Positions 1 to 9,714 of a stretch of 35,495 bases of DNA are shown in pieces; within the stretch, counting starts at the first letter, position 1, and every line of letters begins with the position of its first letter. Location: contig CAIZPE010000206.1 of NCBI GenBank assembly GCA_903934795.1, positions 1 to 35,495 on the forward strand, in the 5' to 3' direction. The notes under the pieces were generated by a model. That model worked only from the letters and a program-made list of their open reading frames with translations. It was not told the DNA's origin and made no database searches. Both the position numbers and the translations under genes were made by a program. This DNA comes from an uncultured bacterium. Lineage in GTDB: Bacteria > Pseudomonadota > Gammaproteobacteria > Burkholderiales > Burkholderiaceae_E.

Positions 1-1122
1 ACCGAGCATGAGTTGCGGCAACCGCTCGTCGCATTGAGAACTCTTGTGAGCCCGGCGCTGGTGGCCAGCTCGCCCAGAGAAGAGGCTGGGCGCTTATCGG
101 GTATTGCCGATGCTGTCAGGTTGCTCGACAATACTTTTGAGTATATTCATGTTTGGGGGCGTACTATTGGCGGGCAGGCGAGTATTCGGATCTCGGATGT
201 ACGAGTTGCGGATGTGCTTGCCGATGCCGCCTATCTGGCACGAATAGAAGCGGGTGTCCGTGGTGTGGAATTGGAGTTTGACTCCTGTGAGCCTGATCTG
301 ATTATCAGTTCGAATGCAGCTGCGGTGCGGCAGATACTAGTAAACCTCGTGATCAATGCGATTCGCCACTCCCCAAATTCCTCCGGCGGACCCGCGCGCG
401 TACGTGTGGCTGTGCGGTCACGACGTGGGCAGTGCACGATTCTTGTTGCGGATAACGGTGTAGGTATACCTGTCGCCTTGCGAAAGGAGATGTGGCTACC
501 CTTCAAGACAGGGGCGGGATCCGACTTGCACCCGGACAGACGAGACTCGATCGGAGATTACGGATCTGGTCTGGGTCTATATCTCGTGGACACGACGGTG
601 AGTGGTCTGGCGGGACATGCAATAAGCTTTCGCTCATTCTTGAACCGCGGGACTGTGTTTCGCTTGCGATTACCCCTGGTAGTCAAAGACGACAGGGATG
701 GTTTTCGTGCCGCCGATGAGTCATCTGGAGGAAGTTATAGTGAAGAGCCCGGGAGCCGCTCAAAGGTGGTTGTTTTATTCGAGACGAATCGCGAGGCTGC
801 GGTGCGTGCGCAAGATATTTTGCGTAGCGAAGCGTTCTCCGTGGAGATGTATGACCACGATGCGGTGCCTGGCGATTACTGGTTGCACCCGGAGGGCAGC
901 GTCTCATCAATTGTTTGCGTAGATCAGGAATCAGTGGCAAAGATCTGGAGTAGGCGGGCTGCACAGTCTTCAGATTCCGCAGGGCTTCCGGTAATTGTGT
1001 ATATGGGCGCTCGTACTGCCGATATTCCATCTGCAGGCTTGGTCGTCTTGCCCGACAGCGAGCAGGGTTACGCGCTTTTGCCGCGCCTCCTCGAGCATGC
1101 TCGATCCCCAAGTCACCCGTGA
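1..1122 (+). CDS. Sensor histidine kinase, 3' part (runs off left edge), with a C-terminal receiver-like domain
   Basis: Frame is open from base 1 (TEHELRQPLVALRTL, an H-box-like motif, with the candidate His codon at 7-9), so the listed TTG start at 13 is not the real start. HATPase motifs follow: N-box QILVNLVINAIRHS, G1 DNGVGIP, G2 GSGLGLYLV. The C-terminal ~115 aa looks receiver-like. Confidence 0.85.
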   Translation, partial: TEHELRQPLVALRTLVSPALVASSPREEAGRLSGIADAVRLLDNTFEYIHVWGRTIGGQASIRISDVRVADVLADAAYLARIEAGVRGVELEFDSCEPDLIISSNAAAVRQILVNLVINAIRHSPNSSGGPARVRVAVRSRRGQCTILVADNGVGIPVALRKEMWLPFKTGAGSDLHPDRRDSIGDYGSGLGLYLVDTTVSGLAGHAISFRSFLNRGTVFRLRLPLVVKDDRDGFRAADESSGGSYSEEPGSRSKVVVLFETNREAAVRAQDILRSEAFSVEMYDHDAVPGDYWLHPEGSVSSIVCVDQESVAKIWSRRAAQSSDSAGLPVIVYMGARTADIPSAGLVVLPDSEQGYALLPRLLEHARSPSHP

Positions 1123-1151
1123 CCAGAGTCTGGAGCAGCTCTCCTCGGGAA

Positions 1152-2357
1152 TCAGACCCTCTCCACCACCGTAGCAATCCCCATTCCCCCACCCACGCAA
1201 AGCGTTACCAGGCCGCGCTTCAGGTTCCGGCGCTCCAGTTCGTCGATCAGCGTTCCCAGGAGCATGGCGCCTGTGGCGCCAAGAGGGTGTCCCATGGCAA
1301 TGGCGCCACCATTGACATTCACCTTTTCCGCGGGCACCTGCAGTTCGTGCATGAACCGCATCACCACCGCGGCGAAGGCCTCATTGACCTCAAAGAGGTC
1401 GATGTCATCGACGGTCAGTCCTGCCTTTTGGAGTGCCTTGCGGCTGGCTGGCGCCGGGCCGGTCAGCATGATGGTGGGATCGGTGCCGGTCAGCGCGGTT
1501 GCGAGGATTCTTGCCCGCGGGGTGAGGTCCAATCGCTTTGCGGCGTCCTCATTGCCGATCAGAACGACCGCAGCGCCATCAACGATGCCGGACGAATTGC
1601 CGGCGTGGTGGACATGGTTGATGCGCTCCACCTGGGGGTACTTCCGAAGCGCCACGGCGTCGAAGCCCATGGCCCCGAGTTTGGCAAAGGACGCTGGCAG
1701 CGCCGCCAGCGATTCGAGCGTGGTCTGTGGGCGGATGGTTTCATCCCGGTCCAGGATCGACAGGCCCATGGCGTCGCGCACGGGCACCATGGAACGCAGG
1801 AAGTGGCCGGCCTGCGCAGCGGCTGCGGCCTTCTGGTGGGACTTCACGCCAAACTCATCGACCTCGTCCCGGGTGTAGCCGTCGAGCGTGGCAATCAGAT
1901 CCGCGCCGATGCCCTGCGGCACGAAGCCCGTGCGCAGATTGGTCTCGGGGTCTTGCGCCCAGGCGCCACCATCGGAGCCCATGGGCACCCTGGACATTGA
2001 CTCCACCCCGCCGGCCACGATGAGATCCTCCCAGCCCGAGCGCACTTTCTGCGCGGCCAGGTTGACCGCCTCCAGACCCGAGGCGCAGAACCGGTTGATC
2101 TGCAAGCCGGCGACCTGCTCGCTCCAGCCGGCCGCCAGCGCGGCGGTCTTCGCGATGACCGCGCCCTGTTCGCCCACCGGGCTCACCACGCCGAGGATCA
2201 CATCCTCGACCTGTGCCGTGTCTAGACGGTGCCGGCTTGCAAGTTCATGCATGAGGCCGGTCACCAGGCTGACCGGCTTGACTTCATGGAGTGAACCGCT
2301 GGCCTTGCCGCGGCCGCGCGGGGTGCGGATGGCGTCGAAGACGAAGGCTTCTGTCAT
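1152..2357 (-). CDS. Acetyl-CoA C-acyltransferase (thiolase)
   Basis: Start placed at [31 protein letters not shown]. Thiolase signatures: active-site Cys in [30 protein letters not shown], and C-terminal [17 protein letters not shown]. Confidence 0.95.
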   Translation of the reverse strand: MTEAFVFDAIRTPRGRGKASGSLHEVKPVSLVTGLMHELASRHRLDTAQVEDVILGVVSPVGEQGAVIAKTAALAAGWSEQVAGLQINRFCASGLEAVNLAAQKVRSGWEDLIVAGGVESMSRVPMGSDGGAWAQDPETNLRTGFVPQGIGADLIATLDGYTRDEVDEFGVKSHQKAAAAAQAGHFLRSMVPVRDAMGLSILDRDETIRPQTTLESLAALPASFAKLGAMGFDAVALRKYPQVERINHVHHAGNSSGIVDGAAVVLIGNEDAAKRLDLTPRARILATALTGTDPTIMLTGPAPASRKALQKAGLTVDDIDLFEVNEAFAAVVMRFMHELQVPAEKVNVNGGAIAMGHPLGATGAMLLGTLIDELERRNLKRGLVTLCVGGGMGIATVVERV

Positions 2358-2460
2358 TTGGAACTCCGGGGTCTGAGAGGGCGGCTGAACTGTCGGGTCT
2401 GCAGGCAAGTCTAATGGAAGAAACTGGTACCTTTGCCGGGTCACGACACGGAGAACCACA

Positions 2461-3612
2461 ATGATCGACCGCACCCTCTTCAACGAGGACCACACCCTCT
2501 ATCGCGACTCGCTGCGTCGCTTCCTCGAGACCGAGGTGGTGCCCCATCACGCGGCCTGGGAAGACCAGGGCTATGTCGACCGCGAGGTGTGGACCAAGGC
2601 CGGTGCCAACGGCTTTCTCTGCTCTTCGATGCCCGAGCAGTACGGCGGCGCCGACGCTGACAAGCTCTACTCGGTGGTGCTCATGGAAGAGGTGGCGCGC
2701 GTGAACGCCACCGGCCTGGGCTTCGGGCTGCACTCCGAGATCGTCGCTCCCTATCTCAACCGCTACGGCACCGACGAGCAGAAGCAGCGCTTCCTGCCGC
2801 GCATGGCCAAGGGCGAGATCATCGGCGCCATCGCGATGAGCGAGCCGGCTGCGGGCTCCGACCTGCAGGGTGTGCGCACCACGGCCACCCGCAATGGCGA
2901 CCACTATGTGCTGAACGGGTCGAAGACCTTCATCACCAACGGTTATCTCGCTGACCTGGTGATCGTGGTTGCCAAGACCAATCCGTCGGCGGGTGCCAAG
3001 GGGACCAGCCTGCTCCTGGTGGAAAGGGGCATGGCGGGCTTCGAGAAGGGCAAGCGGCTGAAGAAAGTGGGCATGAAGGCGCAGGACACCTCCGAGCTCT
3101 TCTTCGACAACGTCAAGGTGCCGGTGAGCAACCTGCTGGGCCGCGAGAACGAGGGCTTCATCTATCTCATGCAGGAACTGCCCTGGGAGCGGCTGCAGAT
3201 CGCCATCTCGGCGGTGGAGTCCGCGCAGGCGGCCATCGACTGGACCGTGGCTTATGTGAAGGAGCGCAAGGTTTTCGGCACCACCGTGTCGGCCTATCAG
3301 AACACCCGCTTCAAGCTTGCCGAGGCGCAGACCGAGGTTCAGGTGGCGCGCGTCTTCGTGGACAAGTGCATTGAGTTGCTCATGGTGGGCAAGCTCGATA
3401 CCGCCACGGCCTCCATGGCGAAGTACTGGTGCTCAGACCTGCAGTGCAAGGTGATCGACGAGTGCGTGCAACTGCATGGCGGCTATGGCTACATGTGGGA
3501 GTACCCCATCGCCCGTGCCTATGCCGATGCCCGCGTGCAGCGCATCTACGGCGGCACGAACGAGATCATGAAAGAGCTGGTCACCCGCTCGATGGGGCTG
3601 AGCGTCAAGTAG
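2461..3612 (+). CDS. Acyl-CoA dehydrogenase
   Basis: Canonical ACAD motifs: [26 protein letters not shown]-terminal [38 protein letters not shown]. Confidence 0.95.
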   Translation: MIDRTLFNEDHTLYRDSLRRFLETEVVPHHAAWEDQGYVDREVWTKAGANGFLCSSMPEQYGGADADKLYSVVLMEEVARVNATGLGFGLHSEIVAPYLNRYGTDEQKQRFLPRMAKGEIIGAIAMSEPAAGSDLQGVRTTATRNGDHYVLNGSKTFITNGYLADLVIVVAKTNPSAGAKGTSLLLVERGMAGFEKGKRLKKVGMKAQDTSELFFDNVKVPVSNLLGRENEGFIYLMQELPWERLQIAISAVESAQAAIDWTVAYVKERKVFGTTVSAYQNTRFKLAEAQTEVQVARVFVDKCIELLMVGKLDTATASMAKYWCSDLQCKVIDECVQLHGGYGYMWEYPIARAYADARVQRIYGGTNEIMKELVTRSMGLSVK

Positions 3613-3623
3613 GCCGAGTCGCC

Positions 3624-4034
3624 TCAGCCGCCGGTGCTGAGCAGACCGAACAGCACCGGCCCGGCGATGCCCGCCCAGGTGATCAGCGCCAGGGCCAGGG
3701 TAAGCATCACCGCAGCGCTGCCGAGATCCTTGGCGCGCGCGGCCATGGGGTGGTCATCAAGCGAGACGCGATCCACCGTGGCCTCGATCGCGGAGTTCAG
3801 CAGCTCCACGATCAGCACCAGCAGCAGCGAGCCGATCAACAGCACGCGCTCCACCGCGCTGAAGGGCAGCAGCAGGGCCGCAGGCACCAGCACCGCTGCC
3901 AGGGCCAGTTCCTGGCGAAACGCCGCCTCTCGACGGCATGCGTCGCCAAGGCCCTGCAGCGAGTAGCGCACTGCCGCGGCAAGGCGCCGCGGGCCGCCCC
4001 GGCTCTTGTGCGAGCTGGCTGGCGGCGCGCTCAC
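3624..4034 (-). CDS. dgkA: Diacylglycerol kinase (prokaryotic DgkA family)
   Basis: Small membrane protein with AFRQELALAAVLVP and VELLNSAIEATVDRVSLDDHPMAARAKDLGSAAVMLTL, characteristic of DgkA. Confidence 0.93.
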   Translation of the reverse strand: MSAPPASSHKSRGGPRRLAAAVRYSLQGLGDACRREAAFRQELALAAVLVPAALLLPFSAVERVLLIGSLLLVLIVELLNSAIEATVDRVSLDDHPMAARAKDLGSAAVMLTLALALITWAGIAGPVLFGLLSTGG

Positions 4035-4037
4035 GGC

Positions 4038-4817
4038 TCAGCGGCCCTTGAACTGCGGGGGCCGCTTCTGCAGGAAGGCGGCCACGCCTTCGCGGAAATC
4101 TTCGGTCTTGCCGGCCTCGACCTGCAGGTCGGCCTCCAGCTCGAGCTGGGTGGCGAGATCGCGCTGATGGCTGTCGTTGAGGGCCTGCTTGATCATGGCG
4201 TAGGCCCGGGTGGGCATGGCCGCCAGCCGCTGGGCCATCTCCTGGGCCTTGGGCAGCAGTTCGGCGTCTTCATGCACCTGCCACACCAGACCGAAGGACT
4301 GCGCGTCCTGGGCGCTGATGCGATCGGCCAGGATGGCCATCGCGCGCGCCCGCACATCGCCCACATAGCGGGGCAGGAACCAGGTGCTGCCGGCATCGGG
4401 CACCAGACCGATCTTGGAGAAGGCCTGCAGGAAGCTCGCGGAGCGGCCGGCCAGGATGATGTCGCCGGCCATGGCGATGCTCATGCCCGCGCCGGCCGCC
4501 ACGCCATTGACCGCGCTGATGATCGGCTTGGGCATGGCGCGCATGGCCAGGATGACCGGGTGATAGCGCTCGCGCAGCGTGGTGCCCGCATTGCCCGTGC
4601 CGCCGGACGATGAGGCAAGGTCAGCGCCGGCAGAAAAGCCGCGGCCGGCACCGGTGACCACGACCGCCCGGATCGCGGCATCGGCGGCGGCCTTCTCGAC
4701 GGCCTCGCGCAGGGCGAGCATCAGCGCGGTGTTCAGGGCATTGAGGACATCTGGCCGGTTCAGCGTGATGGTCGCGACGGCGCCATCAACCTGGTAGAGC
4801 ACGGGGGAGTCGGACAT
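4038..4817 (-). CDS. Enoyl-CoA hydratase/isomerase family protein (PaaG-like; AtuE role possible)
   Basis: Start at MSDSPVLYQVDGAVATITLNRPDVLNALN; crotonase motifs GAGRGFSAGADL and NGVAAGAGMSIAMAGDIILA. Ends 3 nt before dgkA on the same strand. Confidence 0.92.
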   Translation of the reverse strand: MSDSPVLYQVDGAVATITLNRPDVLNALNTALMLALREAVEKAAADAAIRAVVVTGAGRGFSAGADLASSSGGTGNAGTTLRERYHPVILAMRAMPKPIISAVNGVAAGAGMSIAMAGDIILAGRSASFLQAFSKIGLVPDAGSTWFLPRYVGDVRARAMAILADRISAQDAQSFGLVWQVHEDAELLPKAQEMAQRLAAMPTRAYAMIKQALNDSHQRDLATQLELEADLQVEAGKTEDFREGVAAFLQKRPPQFKGR

Positions 4818-4879
4818 GGGGGAATCCTGTTCGGGGTGGGGACGGGATGCAACAGCGTGGAGCGGGCGCGATGCGCGGA

Positions 4880-6853
4880 TCAGGTCGGCGCGGCAACAGG
4901 CTCGACCATGACGAGCAGACGCCCCGGCGAGACCTGCTGCCCTTCGGCGACGCCGATCTCGCGGATCGTACCGTCGATGGGCGACTCGATGCGGTGCTGC
5001 ATTTTCATGGCCTCGATGGCGAGCAGCAGTTGCCCGCGCTGAACCTGTTCGCCCGGCTGAACGGCGAGCTTCACCACCAGCCCGTGCATGGCACACGCGA
5101 TGCGGCCACTGGCCTTGCGCTCGCCGCGCGCGCCCTCATGGGTACGGTCGGTGAGGCTGGCGCACACGCCCAGTGCATCGAGGCAGGCGCCCTCGGCGCC
5201 TGCGCGCCAGTGCACCCGGTGACTCACGCCATCGACCGTGGCCTGCAGCAAGCCATGGGCACCAGACTCGAGCGCGACATCAATGCGGGCTTCGCCCACC
5301 GTGATGTCGAAGCGGCCCGGTTCGCCGGCACTGACCTGCATGGCCTGCTGTTGGCCCGCCACGGCCAGCAGCAGGGGCCAGGCTCGACGGCCGGTGCTGG
5401 TGAAGTTGGCGAACTCCCCGTAGCCCGCGCCACCGGCCTGCATCTGACAGGCAGCCGCGATGGCCCACCAGGCCGGGCTCGGCGCGGGGCGAGCGAAGGT
5501 ATCGGCATGCTGGCCCAGCCACGCGGTGGAGAGCCGGGCGGTCACGAAGGGCTCGGCCTGCAGGCACGCGATGAGGTAGTCGCGGTTGGTGATCACGCCC
5601 AGCACGGAGGTTTCCGAAAGGCCAGTGATCAGCGAGCGCCGGGCCGATTCCCGATCGGGGCCGTGGGCGATCAGCTTGCCGATCATGGAGTCGTAGTGGG
5701 GCGGGATGACGGGATGGTCGGTGAGGCCATGATCAACCCGGATGGCCCGGCCCCGGGGCAGCTGCCATCCCAGCACCGCGCCGGCCTGCGGCACGAAGCC
5801 ATTCCAGGCGTCTTCGGCGCACAGCCGGGCCTCGATGGCATGCCCCTGCCAGCGGATCTGCTCCTGGCTGAGCGGGAGGGCCTCGCCTTGCGCGACCAGC
5901 AACTGCCACTCGACCAGATCGAGGCCGGTGACGGCCTCGGTCACGGGATGTTCCACCTGCAGGCGGGTATTCATCTCGAGGAAGTAGAAGCTTGCGTCGG
6001 GCGCGAGCAGGAATTCGATGGTGCCGGCGCCCTCGTAGCGCACGGCGCGCGCCAGCTGGATGGCGGCCTGGCCCATGGCGTCGCGCAGCGCGGGGCTCAC
6101 GCCCGGTGCGGGTGCCTCCTCGAGGATCTTCTGGTTGCGTCGCTGCGTGGAGCAGTCTCGCTCGCCGAGGTGAAGATAGTTGCCGTGGCTGTCGCCGAAC
6201 ACCTGGATCTCGACATGGCGGGCCTCGAGCACGAGCCGTTCGAGCAGCAGCTGGCCGCTGCCGAAGGCGGCTTCGGCCTCCTGGCGGGCGGCGTCGAGCT
6301 GCTCGCGCAACGCGCGCTCGTCGTCGAGCGAGTCGATGCGGCGCATGCCACGGCCGCCGCCACCGGCAGCGGCCTTGATCATGAGCGGTGCGCCCACAGC
6401 ACGGGCCTGCGCCACCAGCGTGTCGGTGTCCTGCTCGGCCTCGTTGTAGCCCGGCAGGCAGGGTACGCCCACCGAGCGGGCGAGCTGCTTGCCGGCCGAC
6501 TTGTTGCCCAGGGCGGCGATGGATTCGGGCGAGGGGCCCACGAAGACGATGCCGGCCTCACGGCAGGCCCGCGAAAACGCCGCGCTCTCCGAGAGAAAGC
6601 CGTAGCCCGGGTGCACCGCCTGCGCGCCGCTGCGCCGGCAGGCGTCGAGGATGCGATCGATGCGCAGGTAGCTGTCGGCTGCTGGCGCCGCGCCGATCTC
6701 GATGTGGCTGTCGGCAAGCCGCACATGGAGCGCGTGGCGGTCTGCGCTGGAGCAGACCGCCACCGTTCGGATGCCGAGACGGCGCGCGGTGCGGATGACG
6801 CGACAGGCGATCTCGCCGCGGTTGGCGACGAGCAGGGTCTGGATGCGTGCCAT
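4880..6853 (-). CDS. atuF: Biotin-dependent acyl-CoA carboxylase alpha subunit (biotin carboxylase + BCCP), AtuF/LiuD-like
   Basis: Biotin carboxylase N-terminus LLVANRGEIACRVIRTARRLGIRTVAV, ATP-grasp GGGGRGMR, EMNTRLQVEHPVTE, and biotinylation site AIEAMKMQHRI. AtuF assignment rests on the neighbouring AtuA/C/D-like genes. Confidence 0.8.
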   Translation of the reverse strand: MARIQTLLVANRGEIACRVIRTARRLGIRTVAVCSSADRHALHVRLADSHIEIGAAPAADSYLRIDRILDACRRSGAQAVHPGYGFLSESAAFSRACREAGIVFVGPSPESIAALGNKSAGKQLARSVGVPCLPGYNEAEQDTDTLVAQARAVGAPLMIKAAAGGGGRGMRRIDSLDDERALREQLDAARQEAEAAFGSGQLLLERLVLEARHVEIQVFGDSHGNYLHLGERDCSTQRRNQKILEEAPAPGVSPALRDAMGQAAIQLARAVRYEGAGTIEFLLAPDASFYFLEMNTRLQVEHPVTEAVTGLDLVEWQLLVAQGEALPLSQEQIRWQGHAIEARLCAEDAWNGFVPQAGAVLGWQLPRGRAIRVDHGLTDHPVIPPHYDSMIGKLIAHGPDRESARRSLITGLSETSVLGVITNRDYLIACLQAEPFVTARLSTAWLGQHADTFARPAPSPAWWAIAAACQMQAGGAGYGEFANFTSTGRRAWPLLLAVAGQQQAMQVSAGEPGRFDITVGEARIDVALESGAHGLLQATVDGVSHRVHWRAGAEGACLDALGVCASLTDRTHEGARGERKASGRIACAMHGLVVKLAVQPGEQVQRGQLLLAIEAMKMQHRIESPIDGTIREIGVAEGQQVSPGRLLVMVEPVAAPT

Positions 6854-6862
6854 GGTGCGGGC

Positions 6863-8011
6863 CTAGTTGCGGGGCATGATGCCCATGGTCTTGGCGATGA
6901 TGCCCATCATCACCTCGTCGGCGCCCCCGCCGATGGAGCCCAGACGGGTGTCGCGCCAGAAGCGGTTGACCCGGGTTTCTTCCATGTAGCCCATGCCGCC
7001 CCAGAACTGCACGCACCAGTCGGCCACCTCGCGGGCCACCCGCGCACACTTGAGCTTGCACATGGAGGCGAGCTGGGTGACATCGGTGCCGGCGAGATAG
7101 AGATCGACCGCGCGATGCAGCATGCTGCGCACCGCCTCGACCTCGGTCTGCAGCTCGGCCAGCTTGTAGTGGATGTACTGGTTGTTGAGCAGCGGCTTGC
7201 CGAAGGCTTCGCGGCTGCGAAGATAGTCGATGGTCTCCTGGATGATGCGCGAGGAGGCGAGCCAGCCGGTGGCCGCCCACAGCCGCTCTTCCTGGAACTG
7301 CTGCATCTGATAGGTGAAGCCCATGCCCTCCTCGCCGATGCGCCAGCGCTGCGGCACGCGCACATCGTCGAAGTGCAGCTGCGCGGTGTCGGAGGAGTTC
7401 ATGCCCGCCTTCTTGAGCTTGCGGGCCACGCTGATGCCCGGGGTCTTCATGGGCACGCAGATGAGGGTCTTGTTTCGGTGGGGGTTGCCCTCCGAGGTAT
7501 TGGCAAGCAGGCAGATCCAGTCGGCCTGGGTGCCGTTGGTGGTCCACATCTTGCCGCCGTTGATGATGTAGTCATCGCCATCCTTGCGGGCCTGCGTGCG
7601 GATGGAGGCGACATCGGAGCCGGCGCCCACCTCGGAGACGCCCAGGCAGGCGACATACTCACCGCTGATGGACGGCACGAGGAACTCCTGGCGGACTTCA
7701 TCGGACCCGAAGCGGGCAAGTGCCGGGGTGGCCATGTCGGTCTGCACGCCCACCGCCATGGGAATGCCGCCGCAGTTCATGTGATTGAGCGCTTCTGCAT
7801 TGGCGATGGCGTAGGAGTAGTCCAGGCCCATGCCGCCGTAGGCCACGGGCTTGTTCACGCCCAGGAAGCCGAGCTTGCCCATCTTGCGGAAGATCTCGTG
7901 CGCGGGGAAGGTGCCGGCGGCCTCCCATTCATCGACATGCGGATTGATCTCGCTGTCGATGAAGCGCTTGAGGGAGTCCTGCAGCGCGGTGTGCTGCTCG
8001 GTGTAGATCAT
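6863..8011 (-). CDS. atuD: Acyl-CoA dehydrogenase, AtuD (citronellyl-CoA dehydrogenase)-like
   Basis: Start at MIYTEQHTALQDSLKRFIDSEINPHVDEWEAAG. ACAD motifs VSEVGAGSDVASIRTQARKDGDDYIINGGKMWTTNGTQADW and FWGGMGYMEETRVNRFWRDTRLGSIGGGADEVM. Lies between the carboxylase subunit genes, as in atu-type loci. Confidence 0.78.
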   Translation of the reverse strand: MIYTEQHTALQDSLKRFIDSEINPHVDEWEAAGTFPAHEIFRKMGKLGFLGVNKPVAYGGMGLDYSYAIANAEALNHMNCGGIPMAVGVQTDMATPALARFGSDEVRQEFLVPSISGEYVACLGVSEVGAGSDVASIRTQARKDGDDYIINGGKMWTTNGTQADWICLLANTSEGNPHRNKTLICVPMKTPGISVARKLKKAGMNSSDTAQLHFDDVRVPQRWRIGEEGMGFTYQMQQFQEERLWAATGWLASSRIIQETIDYLRSREAFGKPLLNNQYIHYKLAELQTEVEAVRSMLHRAVDLYLAGTDVTQLASMCKLKCARVAREVADWCVQFWGGMGYMEETRVNRFWRDTRLGSIGGGADEVMMGIIAKTMGIMPRN

Positions 8012-8042
8012 GGGAAGCTCCTGAGAGGTGGGGGCGGGCGGC

Positions 8043-9674
8043 TCAGGGCCGGGCCACGCCGAACTGCATGGGCTGCACGCGGCGCGATTCGGCTTCCAGG
8101 CAGGTGGCCAGCAGGAAGCCGAGCGCCTTGCGGGTGTCTCGGGGGTCGATGATGCCGTCATCGAGCAGGCGGGCACTGGTGTAGAGCGGGCCCGACTGCC
8201 GATCGAAGTTCTCGATGATGCGTTTCTCGAGGGCGCTGAGCGCGGCCTCGTCCACCGGGAGGCCTTTGCGTTTGGCGCCGGCCTCGGTGACGATGCGCAT
8301 GGTGAGCGCGGCCTGCTCGCCGCCCATGACCGCGGTGCGCGCGTTGGGCCACGACAGCACGAAGCGCGGGCCGAAGGCGCGGCCGCACATGCCGTAGTTG
8401 CCGGCGCCGAAGGAGGCGCCGCAGTGCACGGTGATGGAGGGCACGCTGGCGTTGCTCACCGCCTGGATCATCTTGGAACCGTGCTTGATCATGCCGGCCT
8501 GCTCGCTGGCCTTGCCCACGATGTAGCCGGTGGTGTTCTGCAGATACAGCAGCGGGATGCGCGACTGGCAGCAGCTCTGGATGAAGTGGGTGGCCTTGTT
8601 GGCGCCGGCCGGGTCGATGGGGCCGTTGTTGCTGATGATGCCCACCGGCATGCCATAGATGCGGGCATGGCCGGTGAGGGTCTGCGGGCCGTAGTCGGCG
8701 CCGAACTCGAGGAAGTCGGAGGCATCGACCAGCCGGGCGATCACCTCGCGGATGTCGATCGGCTGACGGAAGTCGAGCGGTACCACGCCGGCAAGCTCGT
8801 CGGGGCTCCAGAGCGGTGCCGGCGCGTCGAGGTTAAGGGCCGACTGCGGCGCCATGCCCAGCCGGTTCCAGCCCAGACGGGCGACAAGATCACGGGCGAT
8901 GCGCAGGGCGTCGGCGTCATCTTCGGCGAGATACTCGCCCACCCCGGAGATGCTGGTGTGCATCTCGGCGCCGCCGAGCTCTTCGTCGCTGGCGATCTCG
9001 CCGGTGGCCGCCTTGAGCAGCGGCGGCCCGGCGAGGAAGGCCTTGGCTCGGCCCCGCACCATGACCACATAATCGGACAGGCCGGGCATGTAGGCGCCGC
9101 CCGCGGTGGACGAGCCATGGACCACGCCGATGACCGGCAGGCCCGCGGCCGACAGCCGCGCCAGGTTGTAGAAGATGGCCCCGCCCTCGATGAAGCCCTC
9201 GACCTTGTACTTGAGCAGATTGGCGCCCGCCGACTCGATGAGCTGGATGTAGGGCATGCGGTTGTCGAGCGCGATCTGCTGCCCGCGCAGGATCTTCTCC
9301 AGGCCCATGGCCTGGATGGCGCCGGCATCGATGCCGGCATCGGAGGCGTTGATGACGCAGCGCACGCCGCTGACGAAGCCGATGCCGACGATGACGCCGC
9401 CGCCCGGCACGCTGCGATCGGGGTCGGGGTCATCGAGGCAGTAGCCAGCCATGGTGGAGAGTTCGAGCCAGGGCGCGCCGGGATCGAGCAGGCGGGCAAC
9501 CCGCTCGCGCGGCAGCAACTGGCCGCGCTTGTCGAACAGCGGCTTGGCGCGCGCCGAGGCGGCGGCGGTGCGGCTCTCCAGGTTGCGCAACTGGGCGACG
9601 AGCTCGAGCATCTGCTGGCGCTGGCTGGTGAAGCGCTCGCCGTGGGTGTCTGCCTGGGAGTCGATGCGTGGCAT
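8043..9674 (-). CDS. atuC: Acyl-CoA carboxylase beta (carboxyltransferase) subunit, AtuC (geranyl-CoA carboxylase)-like
   Basis: Carboxyltransferase motifs GSSTAGGAYMPGLSDYVVMVRGRAKAFLAGPPLLKAATGEIASDEELGGAEMHTSISGVGEYLAEDDADAL and FGAGNYGMCGRAF. Pairs with the alpha subunit downstream. Confidence 0.8.
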   Translation of the reverse strand: MPRIDSQADTHGERFTSQRQQMLELVAQLRNLESRTAAASARAKPLFDKRGQLLPRERVARLLDPGAPWLELSTMAGYCLDDPDPDRSVPGGGVIVGIGFVSGVRCVINASDAGIDAGAIQAMGLEKILRGQQIALDNRMPYIQLIESAGANLLKYKVEGFIEGGAIFYNLARLSAAGLPVIGVVHGSSTAGGAYMPGLSDYVVMVRGRAKAFLAGPPLLKAATGEIASDEELGGAEMHTSISGVGEYLAEDDADALRIARDLVARLGWNRLGMAPQSALNLDAPAPLWSPDELAGVVPLDFRQPIDIREVIARLVDASDFLEFGADYGPQTLTGHARIYGMPVGIISNNGPIDPAGANKATHFIQSCCQSRIPLLYLQNTTGYIVGKASEQAGMIKHGSKMIQAVSNASVPSITVHCGASFGAGNYGMCGRAFGPRFVLSWPNARTAVMGGEQAALTMRIVTEAGAKRKGLPVDEAALSALEKRIIENFDRQSGPLYTSARLLDDGIIDPRDTRKALGFLLATCLEAESRRVQPMQFGVARP

Positions 9675-9695
9675 GGCGGATAGTGGGCCTGGAGA

Positions 9696-9714
9696 TATTG
9701 AATTTCGTTCATTA
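9696..9714. promoter_or_regulatory. Candidate operator for the divergently encoded TetR regulator
   Basis: Imperfect inverted repeat TATTGAATTTCGTTCATTA (13-bp core TGAA-N5-TTCA; 6 of 7 outer pairs complementary) in the AT-richer gap between the atuC-like and tetR starts. Confidence 0.4.

Noticed and set aside
4847-8152. 1101-aa ORF on + opposite the atuF- and atuD-like genes
   Set aside because: It mirrors two genes that share the same reading phase (starts 6853 and 8011 differ by a multiple of 3). Antisense stops would require TTA, CTA or TCA codons in the sense genes, which are rare at high GC. The translation is His/Gly/Ala/Asp-rich with no recognisable domain.
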